DNA of 64,000 nt from Phytophthora colocasiae (lineage: Eukaryota > Oomycota > Peronosporomycetes > Peronosporales > Peronosporaceae): the NCBI GenBank assembly GCA_018806915.1, contig JAGKQI010000069.1:434001-498000 (forward strand). The letters are read 5' to 3'. How positions within the stretch are numbered: position 1 is the first letter of the stretch; the number at the start of each line of letters is the position of its first letter. The position numbers and the translations under genes are program-made. The notes below the pieces were generated by a model. The model saw only the letters and a list, made by a program, of their open reading frames with translations. It did not search any database and was not told the origin of the DNA. This document shows positions 18,380 to 28,941 of this stretch, one piece after another.

Positions 18380-20266
18380 ATGGTAAAGCTCTTCTGTGCG
18401 ATCGTTGGTATGGGGGAGAGCGCGTTCGAGGTGGATATCGCTGAAGATGCTTCGGTGTCGGCGTTGAAAGTAGCAATCAAGAAAGCGAAAAAGAACGACT
18501 TGAAGGATATCGACGCAGATAATTTACAGGTCTTCGTGGCGAAGACGGAGGACGGCGGGTGGCTGCGGTCGGATGACCCTGATGTGATTAGTATGCGAAG
18601 TGGAGACATTCCTGAGCAAGTGAAGAAGCTGCTGAACGACGAAATCGACCCAGCAGAAGAGATTGGCGACTTGTTTGGAGATGTTCCGACGAAGAAGACG
18701 ATCCACGTGCTGGTGGGGGCTCGGGCTGGGACTGGTGGCGAGCGGGAACACAAAAGTATACTCACAAACCATGCATTGACGAGGATCCCAGAAGACAATG
18801 TTCGATATTGGCATAATATGGCGGAAGAAATTCGCGAACAGAATCGCGAACTTTCCAGAAAACTTGACAGAGCTATAAAACCCGCGACGTCGACTAAATC
18901 CGATTCAGAGTTGGGTAGAGATCGTTGGAGATAATTGAGTACTGGTGGATACGTCTTGGATGCTCAACCAACAGTCGGAGATGCCTTTTGGTCGATGGAA
19001 GTTCAGGCGCAAGTCGACTGCATTAAGAAGGAGGAATCATTTGACGCTTTCATTACTCCTTACTTCAGCGATATACTGGATGGTCTCGGTGTTGTATTCG
19101 TCAATAGCAAGCGTTATCCATGGTTGCCGCAGTCTTCATTTGGCAACACAAAGACAAACCTCAAGCCAGGTGGATTTGTGACTCATCGTGGGATGTATTG
19201 CAAGGAGGAGGAACCAAATGATACGGTCATTCGAGAAGGTACCTCATTTCGTTTTGGGAAAGCAGTGAAGGGACTGTTTGATTGCCTCATTCTCTTCGAG
19301 AGCAAGATCACTAATTTGAATGGGAAACCATTTGGCCAAGTCGTGCGATACGTAGAGCACCTTTTCCTAGGATGAAGGAAGTGTCGTTCTCTTCAACCGC
19401 ACGGAGTTTTGCTGATCAACAGCTTGGGCGGTGTTGTGGCACGTGTCATCAAGGCCAAGTGGGTCATGGAGGGTTCGAAAGCGTTGTTACGTGACTTTAT
19501 TACCAAGAACTTGTCACCGTGGGTGACGCGTTTGACTGCTGCTTGCTCTGCGTTAAACGTTGAGGTGGTGGAAGGTGATGCATTTCTCGGTCGTGGTGCA
19601 TTTGGACGCGTTTTCAAGGTAAAACGACTGGGTCAAGATGGAGATGAATTGGCCTTGAAGATCGTGGAGGAGAGCTCGGCTGGACGTCTTTCTCAAGAAG
19701 TAGACGCGTTAAACCTTGCTGCCCAGAAAACTAGTCTGACGACTAGATACGTGGCGGTTGCAGCGATTTCTGATGGGGTTGCGATGTTGCTGTCTCCTGT
19801 TGGGAAACCAATACAATATCCTACCACAAGAGAAGAGGTTAAGCCCCTTTTTGATTTGCTATGGCAACTCCACTCTGCTAACGTGGTCCATGGAGATCCT
19901 CGCGTGCCGAATGTGATTGTCAAGAAGGATGGACAGCGTTTATGGATTGATCTTGTTGAAGGAAGAGCCGCGTGCCCCATACTAATGCAAAAAGACGCGG
20001 AGATCCTCACGCGGTCCATTCTTCACGTCCCTCGGAACGATTCACTGGACGAGTATCTGGAGATGCTTATCAAAAAATATGGTGGAAGTCCTACAGAATT
20101 GAATCTCGATTGTCTGGCGAACAAAGTCGGCGAAAAGTTTCCTAAAGCTAAAGCGAAACGTGGACAAGAGCTTTTGGAGGATGAGGAGGACAGTGATGAC
20201 GAAGATAGTGACGAGGAGGAGAGTGACGAGGAAAGCGACGATGAAGATGATGAAGAGATCCGATGA
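18380..20266 (+). pseudogene. CRN kinase, copy A
   Basis: The header runs from MVKLFCAIVG through LQVFVAK (~50-56) and GGWLRSDD (DWL-like) to IHVLVGARA. A nonsense TAA at 18932-18934 replaces the TCA seen in copy D. The same frame then resumes with a nuclease-like domain (FESKI, E/K pair), but an indel near 19366 ends it and another near 19410 restores the kinase-like part: glycine loop LGRGAFGRVF, Lys in LALK, HGDPRVPN, and IDL for the DFG position. The acidic tail ends early at TGA (EEIR). This is the D2/CRN8-type kinase architecture known in oomycete effectors. As read it is non-coding, but the near-identical array makes assembly error at the indels possible. Confidence 0.85.
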
Positions 20267-20311
20267 TACAAGTAGAAAGAGATGTATCGTAAGCGAAAGG
20301 GGTAGTTTTAT

Positions 20312-20408
20312 CTACTGCCAGCTATATTCGGCGCTTAAACTGAAGTTAAAGAGACCTTCGTACGCGTCATCAGTACCTAAGAGTGCGTTTACATACTCCA
20401 TTGGCGCT
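20312..20408 (-). pseudogene. Protease C-terminal remnant after copy A
   Basis: The minus strand reads AAPMEYVNALLGTDDAYEG and ends SLSAEYSWQ plus stop, matching the end of the protease at 17447-17546. It is inverted relative to that gene and lies about 50 bp past the CRN stop. It is part of the inverted junction block present in every array unit. Confidence 0.85.
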
Positions 20409-20539
20409 GCAATTTTTTTCTTAAGCTTACTGTAATTTATCCCTTTTAGACACTGGATTTGGGATATCCAGATGGAATCTTGCTGACTCCGCAATAAATC
20501 TGAGGTTTAGTAGAATCGGGCAGTTTGCGCTTGATGCTT

Positions 20540-20950
20540 GTTAGCAATAGCCAACGTCACTCCAAAGTCCGCATATCGTTTCTAAACCTCATGGGAATCT
20601 CCTGGTTCTTGGCCTGCGAAGTCGTTTGAGGGTATGTACTGCGATCACTATAAGACCCTGCTCACTGTACGTTTCATGAAGTGCCTACAGCTGCTTCAAT
20701 TGTCCTGCGTGTGTGTATTCATCACTAAAACCACTTTAAAACGGAAATCTGTTGGCTCAAAGTGGTCATTAGGAGGCTGAATTGTGTCGAAACGGAGAGC
20801 ACTTGAGAACCCACGGGGAACGGGCGAAAAACTACGTATGAGGTGCGTATTTTGAGGCGTTAAGAGCGTCTGAAGACGAGCAGGAAGCAGCACAGAGAGC
20901 ATTGATGACCACAAGGTGAGATGAAATGAAAATTCCACATCATTAGTCAA
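20540..20950 (-). pseudogene. GPx remnant, unit A
   Basis: The start at 20950 gives the same presequence-like N-terminus as the GPx at 18306 and the same 13-base loss that removes the Cys and shifts the frame (reading MNTHTQDN then stop). The GPx 3' third (WNF part) is missing; the region joins to unrelated sequence and the protease remnant. Divergent from CRN B, 73 bp away. Confidence 0.75.
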
Positions 20951-21023
20951 TCCGTGATAGAAAGCGCTTAAATACTATCTTCTCCAGTCTTCCTCATTCT
21001 AGAATCCGCCGGCGTGAGAAAAG

Positions 21024-22915
21024 ATGGTAAAGCCTCTTCTGTGCGATCGTTGGTATGGGGGAGAGCGCGTTCGAGGTGGATATCGCTGAAGATGCTTCGG
21101 TGTCGGCGTTGAAAGTAGCAATCAAGAAAGCGAAAAAGAACGACTTGAAGGATATCGACGCAGATAATTTACAGGTCTTCGTGGCGAAGACGGAGGACGG
21201 CGGGTGGCTGCGGTCGGATGACCCTGATGTGATTAGTATGCGAAGTGGAGACATTCCTGAGCAAGTGAAGAAGCTGCTGAACGACGAAATCGACCCAGCA
21301 GAAGAGATTGGCGACTTGTTTGGAGATGTTCCGACGAAGAAGACGATCCACGTGCTGGTGGGGGCTCGGGCTGGGACTGGTGGCGAGCGGGAACACAAAA
21401 GTATACTCACAAACCATGCATTGACGAGGATCCCAGAAGACAATGTTCGATATTGGCATAATATGGCGGAAGAAATTCGCGAACAGAATCGCGAACTTTC
21501 CAGAAAACTTGACAGAGCTATAAAACCCGCGACGTCGACTAAATCCGATTCAGAGTTGGGTAGAGATCGTTGGAGATAATTGAGTACTGGTGGATACGTC
21601 TTGGATGCTCAACCAACAGTCGGAGATGCCTTTTGGTCGATGGAAGTTCAGGCGCAAGTCGACTGCATTAAGAAGGAGGAATCATTTGACGCTTTCATTA
21701 CTCCTTACTTCAGCGATATACTGGATGGTCTCGGTGTTGTATTCGTCAATAGCAAGCGTTATCCATGGTTGCCGCAGTCTTCATTTGGCAACACAAAGAC
21801 AAACCTCAAGCCAGGTGGATTTGTGACTCATCGTGGGATGTATTGCAAGGAGGAGGAACCAAATGATACGGTCATTCGAAAAGGTACCTCATTTCGTTTT
21901 GGGAAAGCAGTGAAGGGACTGTTTGATTGCCTCATTCTCTTCGAGAGCAAGATCACTAATTTGAATGGGAAACCATTTGGCCAAGTCGTGCGATACGTAG
22001 AGCACCTTTTTCCTAAGGATGAAGGAAGTGTCGTTCTCTTCAACCGCACGGAGTTTTGGTTGATCAACAGCTTGGGCGGTGTTGTGGCACGTGTCATCAA
22101 GGCCAAGTGGGTCATGGAGGGTTCGAAAGCGTTGTTACGTGACTTTATTACCAAGAACTTGTCACCGTGGGTGACGCGTTTGACTGCTGCTTGCTCTGCG
22201 TTAAACGTTGAGGTGGTGGAAGGTGATGCATTTCTCGGTCGTGGTGCATTTGGACGCGTTTTCAAGGTAAAACGACTGGGTCAAGATGGAGATGAATTGG
22301 CCTTGAAGATCGTGGAGGAGAGCTCGGCTGGACGTCTTTCTCAAGAAGTAGACGCGTTAAACCTTGCTGCCCAGAAAACTAGTCTGACGACTAGATACGT
22401 GGCGGTTGCAGCGATTTCTGATGGGGTTGCGATGTTGCTGTCTCCTGTTGGGAAACCAATACAATATCCTACCACAAGAGAAGAGGTTAAGCCCCTTTTT
22501 GATTTGCTATGGCAACTCCACTCTGCTAACGTGGTCCATGGAGATCCTCGCGTGCCGAATGTGATTGTCAAGAAGCGATGGACAGCGTTTATGGATTGAT
22601 CTTGTTGAAGGAAGAGCCGCGTGCCCCATACTAATGCAAAAAGACGCGGAGATCCTCACGCGGTCCATTCTTCACGTCCCTCGGAACGATTCACTGGACG
22701 AGTATCTGGAGATGCTTATCAAAAAATATGGTGGAAGTCCTACAGAATTGAATCTCGATTGTCTGGCGAACAAAGTCGGCGAAAAGTTTCCTAAAGCTAA
22801 AGCGAAACGTGGACAAGAGCTTTTGGAGGATGAGGAGGACAGTGATGACGAAGATAGTGACGAGGAGGAGAGTGACGAGGAAAGCGACGATGAAGATGAT
22901 GAAGAGATCCGATGA
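21024..22915 (+). pseudogene. CRN kinase, copy B
   Basis: Nearly identical to copy A over the whole 2.65-kb unit. One extra C a few bases after the ATG (21024) shifts the frame at the start, so the open frame only begins at an internal ATG (21055). The shared TAA nonsense lies at 21577-21579. From there the nuclease-like and kinase-like parts are open until an extra C near 22576 breaks the frame just after the catalytic loop. The last 110 codons follow in another frame, ending EEIR at TGA 22915. The initiator-like TCATTCT is at 20994-21000. The indels differ from those of A, so each copy decayed separately after sharing the TAA, unless they are assembly errors. Confidence 0.85.
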
Positions 22916-22960
22916 TACAAGTAGAAAGAGATGTATCGTAAGCGAAAGGGGTAGTTTTAT

Positions 22961-23599
22961 CTACTGCCAGCTATATTCGGCGCTTAAACTGAAGTTAAAG
23001 AGACCTTCGTACGCGTCATCAGTACCTAAGAGTGCGTTTACATACTCCATTGGCGCTGCAATTTTTTTCTTAAGCTTACTGTAATTTATCCCTTTTAGAC
23101 ACTGGATTTGGGATATCCAGATGGAATCTTGCTGACTCCGCAATAAATCTGAGGTTTAGTAGAATCGGGCAGTTTGCGCTTGATGCTTGTTAGCAATAGC
23201 CAACGTCACTCCAAAGTCCGCATATCGTTTCTAAACCTCATGGGAATCTCCTGGTTCTTGGCCTGCGAAGTCGTTTGAGGGTATGTACTGCGATCACTAT
23301 AAGACCCTGCTCACTGTACGTTTCATGAAGTGCCTACAGCTGCTTCAATTGTCCTGCGTGTGTGTATTCATCACTAAAACCACTTTAAAACGGAAATCTG
23401 TTGGCTCAAAGTGGTCATTAGGAGGCTGAATTGTGTCGAAACGGAGAGCACTTGAGAACCCACGGGGAACGGGCGAAAAACTACGTATGAGGTGCGTATT
23501 TTGAGGCGTTAAGAGCGTCTGAAGACGAGCAGGAAGCAGCACAGAGAGCATTGATGACCACAAGGTGAGATGAAATGAAAATTCCACATCATTAGTCAA
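22961..23599 (-). pseudogene. Protease tail plus GPx remnant, unit B
   Basis: Same content as after copy A: protease C-terminal remnant (22961-23057) and Cys-less, frameshifted GPx remnant (23189-23599, start at 23599). Divergent from CRN C at 23673. Confidence 0.75.
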
Positions 23600-23672
23600 T
23601 CCGTGATAGAAAGCGCTTAAATACTATCTTCTCCAGTCTTCCTCATTCTAGAATCCGCCGGCTTGAGAAAAG

Positions 23673-24225
23673 ATGGTAAAGCTCTTCTGTGCGATCGTTG
23701 GTATGGGGGAGAGCGCGTTCGAGGTGGATATCGCTGAAGATGCTTCGGTGTCGGCGTTGAAAGTAGCAATCAAGAAAGCGAAAAAGAACGACTTGAAGGA
23801 TATCGACGCAGATAATTTACAGGTCTTCGTGGCGAAGACGGAGGACGGCGGGTGGCTGCGGTCGGATGACCCTGATGTGATTAGTATGCGAAGTGGAGAC
23901 ATTCCTGAGCAAGTGAAGAAGCTGCTGAACGACGAAATCGACCCAGCAGAAGAGATTGGCGACTTGTTTGGAGATGTTCCGACGAAGAAGACGATCCACG
24001 TGCTGGTGGGGGCTCGGGCTGGGACTGGTGGCGAGCGGGAACACAAAAGTATACTCACAAACCATGCATTGACGAGGATCCCAGAAGACAATGTTCGATA
24101 TTGGCATAATATGGCGGAAGAAATTCGCGAACAGAATCGCGAACTTTCCAGAAAACTTGACAGAGCTATAAAACCCGCGACGTCGACTAAATCCGATTCA
24201 GAGTTGGGTAGAGATCGTTGGAGAT
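23673..24225 (+). pseudogene. CRN kinase copy C, 5' part (split by retrotransposons)
   Basis: The header is identical in product to copy A (MVKLFCAIVG, LQVFVAK, IHVLVGARA) up to GRDRW. At 24225 the gene is interrupted by a nested retrotransposon flanked by AGAT (24222-24225 and 50883-50886). The rest of the gene lies 26.7 kb away at 50883-52232. Counting across the target site, the TAA seen in A and B is also present here, so the gene was already interrupted before the insertion. Confidence 0.9.
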
Positions 24226-24676
24226 TGTAACACGTCTACTATCACCTGCGTGCCGGCGGGTAGTATAGTTGTCCGTGCTTCGCTTACGTTTTCGCGCCTG
24301 GGTTCTCTTTCAACGTCCGTCCAACACTCGATGGCTCGGTTCACCGCGCCGGTACGCCACTCTTCAGTGTGCGTCCCTATTTATTATTATGCTCTACGTT
24401 CGTCCGCCCTACAACTACTACTTCCCGGGACTGTACGATGGCACTACCTGCAGGTCGAACGACTTCGTGCCGAGATACTAAGCTGCTTGAACTGTACAAC
24501 AACAGTGAGCTTCACGCTTCTCCACGTCCAACGACTATGAAGTAGCACGCCCCTTCACGTCCAACGACTGTGAGTCAACCCAGCTTCCTGCTACCCGTAC
24601 AACAACGAGTTAGCACGCCACCTCTACACACAGCCTCGCCTGAGCCTAGTCCGCCGCGTCAGTCTCTCCGTTCGGT
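24226..24676 (-). repeat. Outer 3' LTR, left piece
   Basis: These 451 bp match the first 451 bp of the LTR at 50115, with one visible substitution (TTCGCGCC here, TTCTCGCC there). The inner element is inserted after 24676. Confidence 0.93.
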
Positions 24677-26607
24677 TGTGGTGAAGTGGATTCAAATCAA
24701 ACCGGATACGACGCAGAACGACCACGATGATGGGTGACGTGCGACAGTGGTGCTACGATAAGGACAGGTCCCTGGAACTGGATACCTATTCTAGGGCGGA
24801 CCCTAAGTTAGGACCCACTTGGCCTAGCTGACCTACGTTCGGATCCCACAGTTCTAAGTGCGGATCCGGTGGTCCTAAGTGCGGATCCGGCAATCCTAAG
24901 TGCGGATCCGGCAGTCTTAAGTGCGGATCCGGCAGTCTTAAGTGCGGATCCGGCAGTCCTTAAGTGCGGATCCGGCAGTCCTTAAGTGCGGATCCGGCAG
25001 TCTTAAGTGCGGATCCGGCAGTCCTTAAGTGCGGATCCGGCAGTCCTAAGTGCGGATCCGGAAGTCCTAAGTGCGGATCCTTTCAGACCCAAGATCCAGA
25101 TCCAAGACTCAGGATCCGGCATCCTCAAGATCCAAGATCCCAAGATCCAGATCCAAGATCCAAGATCCCAAGATCCAGATCCAAGATCCTCGGATCCTGA
25201 AGCCGGATCCTCAAGATCCATGATCCCAAGATCCAGATTCAGGACTCAGGATCCGGGATCCTCAAGATCCAAGATCCCAAGATCCAGATCCAAGATCCTC
25301 GGATCCTGAAGCCGGATCCTCAAGATCCATGATCCCAAGATCCAGATTCAGGACTCAGGATCCGGGATCCTCAAGATCCAAGATCCCAAGATCCAGATCC
25401 AAGATCCTCGGATCTCTGAAGCCGGATCCTCAAGATCCAAGATCCCAAGATCCAGATTCAAGACTCCAGGATCTGGGATCCTCGAGATCCAAGATCCCAA
25501 GATCCGGGATCCGAGACTCAGGATCCGGGATCCTCAAGATCCAAGATCCCAAGATCCAGATCCAAGATCCTCGGATCCTGAAGCCGGATCCTCAAGATCC
25601 ATGATCCCAAGATCCAGATTCAGGACTCAGGATCCGGGATCCTCAAGATCCAAGATCCCAAGATCCAGATCCAAGATCCTCGGATCCTGAAGCCGGATCC
25701 TCAAGATCCAAGATCCCAAGATCCAGATCCAAGACCCAGGATCCGGGATCCTCGAGATCCAAGATCCCAAGATCCGGGATCCGAGACTCAGGATCCGGGA
25801 TCCTCAAGATCCAAGATCCCAAGATCCAGGATCCAAGATCCTCGGATCTCGGAGGTCGGATCCTAGGATCCAGGCTCGGATCCTCACGATCCAAGACATC
25901 GACGTAGTGGAGAAGTTGCAGGAGAGCCAGCATGATCCAAGATAGAGATTTGCGATGGAAAGATAGGGTACAAGATGAGGAACTGTATAACCATAAATCA
26001 GAGAGTCGAATTTACCTTCTAGTGCGCAAGTGGTTTTCTTCAGGACCTAAGACAAGGGAAGAGGATAGTGTATTGGCCTCCCCTTAGTCTTCCTGCAAGT
26101 TTCTTCGCCTACCTAGCTACAGCTAAGACCGGATCCCTGATTTGGCCGGCTTACCTTACGCTAGTGAAGACTCCTGGATCCAACGGTGTTGATTGCTTAA
26201 CCGCAGGATCCCTCGACCTCTCAACACCCTCAAGACCAACCGCTACAGGAGGCGGCAAGCAAGACAGTAAAGGAAAGGAAAAGGAACCCCACAGCCACTA
26301 AGGCAACCCCGGATCCAAGGATCCACAAGATCTTCGGAGTCCAAGACCAAGATCCCCCCAACCAGGACCTGTGTGCAGGAATACCCACGCAAGTCCAACC
26401 TCCCAAGTCCCCGCCAAGGACGTTCAAGCCCTCACGCCTGTGTACAGTCTCCCGTTCCTGAGAGAGCAGATCCCGCCCACTGATGGGTACACAAGGTGAG
26501 CCTCAGCAACCCCACGGTTATCGGAGTACCCCCTCCGTTAGTCAGTGTCTGGGCGCCGTGTGTGAACGTTGGATCCCTGCTCATTCCAGCGGATCCACTA
26601 CACCACA
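24677..26607 (+). repeat. Inner 5' LTR (1931 bp) with GGATCC minisatellites
   Basis: It starts TGTGGTGAAG and ends CACTACACCACA. From about 24836 to 25080 a roughly 21-bp unit repeats (GGATCC then GGCAGTCCTAAGTGC with variants); from 25080 to 25890 a different GATCC-rich array follows (AAGATCCAAGATCCC blocks). The last ~690 bp are unique and match the 3' LTR with about five differences. Confidence 0.92.
24836..25890. repeat. Minisatellite arrays within inner 5' LTR
   Basis: Two adjacent tandem arrays share a GGATCC core: first ~21-22-bp units with TTAAGTGC spacers, then longer composite units built from CAAGATCCAAGATCCC and GAAGCCGGATCCTC. Short open frames here are artefacts of repeat units near a multiple of three. 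Confidence 0.9.
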
Positions 26608-28927
26608 ATGGTGCGCGTGCCCGGATCTTTTGGGGACGGCGGATATCACCGTGAGTCCGAAGAGACTGTACAAGTGAAGGAAGAACCGGGAGAAGAAGTG
26701 CCGACGGTCGTTGGATCGCCGTCAGCACCGCTGAACGCTAGATCCACGGATCGACGGAGCCCTGGGAGGAGCTCTGTCGACAGGAAGGAGGCGAGTCTGG
26801 CAACAGACTCGGAAGAAAAACCTCCCCCTCCTCCCCAGGTCCCTTCGGGGACCCCCGCGGATCGGAACGCGAGTTCTGATCCGCCGGGTGGGGATTCAGC
26901 GGCGAAAGCTGTTGATCTTCATCCACCACCACCACCGCGCAGATCTCAGGTGGTAAAACGTCGAAGAAGAAGACGAAGACTGCGCGGAAGAAGCTGAAGG
27001 CACCAGGATCTGATGTCGACGAGAAGCCGGTGGTGAAATCGGAGTGGTCGTCGACCCAGCTGGAGGCTTCGTATCGCCGTATCGCGCTCGAGGACTTCCT
27101 CCGGGAAGACCCTGTGATGAGGATCCTACAACCCCAGTTGGTTGGATCCTCACCGGCCCGATCGCGGCACCGGCTCAGCTCTACGAACAGCTTGACAGCG
27201 CTTTGGATCTCCTACGCCTGCTCGAAGAAGCTGGTTTTGCTGCGGGTGTTTTCGACGGGGATACCCTCTTCCGCTTGGATCACGACAGGATCCGTATCGC
27301 AGCAGCCTCGCTCTTCAGCCGACTGAAGCCCCTCGTCGGTGAGCGACGAGTGATCCGAGATCCGATGTCCAAGCTGGCGCAGTCCCCAGAGTACCATACA
27401 GGATCCTCGCGATACGCTTCGGCGGAGTCCGAAGCAGGATCCGACAGCTCGTCGGAACCCCGACGTATGGCACTCGGCCCTACAGGTGCTGCGATGTTGG
27501 CAGCCCGTATGCCAACTGATGTCCCGGATGCCAAGCCAGCGCGAACGCGGGACACCTCGCGTGATCAACCCCGTGCCATGGATCCGCCGCATGCATCCAC
27601 CAAGGGACTGCAAGCCTACTTCCAATCAGCCATGGACAAGTTCTTGAAGGAGCGGCAGATGACTACGGTCCCAAGAGCCACGACGCGCGCTTCGGATCCT
27701 GTATATCGGGACGTCGAGATGGAGTCAGTAGGATCACACCCCGAGAACTGGGAGTATGACCCTGACGACCTTGACGGATTGGCTCTCCGGCGTACGGCGA
27801 CGACCACTGCTGCATCCGTTACGGCAGGATCCAGCACAATTCAACGGATCCGGATTTCTGCGATATCGGACCTGAAGGAGTTCACGGGCAAGGAGCACGA
27901 CGAGGAACGAGCAAGATCATGGATTAGTAAAGTCAAGTCAGCCTTCACGAGAGATCAAGCATCGGATGAAGAAAAGTGCCTTACCTTCGGAGATCTCCTC
28001 ACAGGTCCAGCGCGAAACTGGTACAGACAACTCAGTCGATCCACAAGGCTGAAGTGGAGTGATCTGCTGAAAGCCTTCCATACGCAGTACTGCGGCCTCG
28101 GAGTCTCGGTGGCGTGGCAATACTACCACGCCCGCAAGAGATCCGATGAGTCGCCACTGGAATACCTGTACCGGTTGAACGTAGCAGGTCTTCGTGCGAG
28201 AGTGATGATCAAGGATGGAGATGCCAAAGCTCGCCGCGAGCACGTCGAACACTTCATCGAGACGCTCGGGGATGCGGATCTGGCAGACCAACTGACATTA
28301 CTCCGACTTGCGGACGCGGATCAACTCGAAGACGTACTGCGGGCCCGAGATCGCGCGAGATCCAGACAGAAGAAGCCGTCGTCGGGATCCAGCAAGTTCC
28401 GGCCGAAGACTACGACGGCCCCGCAGCCAACCGGTCCAACGCGTGCGATCCGTTCCATGCAAGTTGTAGAATCGGAGGGATCCGACTCCGAGGACTCCGG
28501 ATCCGACGGTGAGCTTCGCAGAGCATACGTAGCAGCTTCGAGTGAAAGACCGATTACCCCGACGACAGCCGGATCGACAGAGACCAAGACAGGAACTTCG
28601 GATCCTAAGAAGGATCCGGATCCAACCCAAGCCAGCTCGGATCCAGTGCCACAAGATCGTCGACCACGTTTCTCCAACGAAGGACAGCGCTGCTCGCACT
28701 GCGGATCCAGGAAACATTCGGATCTTGGCTGCTGGAAGCGTCTCACCTGCCAGAAGTGCGGCAAGAGGGGTCATCCGTCGGATCGCTGCTTCTTCGTATG
28801 TCGCGGCTGCGGAGAACTTCACGATCACGGCAAGTGCCAGATGGAGGAGTTCTACAACCTCATCCGACAGTGGTTCGATCCAAGTAAGCACATGCTTCCA
28901 GAAGCTGCCGAGAAGATGTTAAACTAG
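26608..28927 (+). pseudogene. Inner element gag, frameshifted
   Basis: The frame begins with an ATG one base after the 5' LTR (MVRVPGSFGDGG). It has a Pro/Arg-rich N-terminal part, shifts frame near 26960 (KTARKKLKAPG region) and again near 27130, then stays open to 28927. A capsid-like region lies near 27840-28330 (FTGKEHDEERARSWI, GPARNWYRQL). The C-terminus has two CCHC knuckles (CSHCGSRKHSDLGC and CQKCGKRGHPSDRC, about 28690-28800) plus a third Cys/His cluster. Gag packages element RNA in cytoplasmic particles. The N-terminal frame breaks occur in low-complexity sequence. Confidence 0.85.
26609..26626 (+). other. Primer binding site of inner element (candidate)
   Basis: TGGTGCGCGTGCCCGGAT lies one base after the LTR. 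It begins with TGG, the complement of a tRNA CCA end, as expected for minus-strand priming. It overlaps the first gag codons. The tRNA was not identified. Confidence 0.55.
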
Positions 28928-28941
28928 AACGCTCGCCGGGT

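Noticed and set aside
22672..22920. Poly-Ser minus frames opposite CRN acidic tails (repeated in every unit)
   Set aside because: Mirror image of GAN-rich acidic codons. The GPx acidic tail at 17573 is real only because it continues from a GPx frame.
24250..24540. 96-codon frame at both outer LTRs
   Set aside because: Lies entirely in the LTR and is duplicated with it; no coding features.
24836..25890. CRISPR-like spaced repeats
   Set aside because: Units are contiguous minisatellite repeats within an LTR, spacers are not unique, and the genome is eukaryotic.
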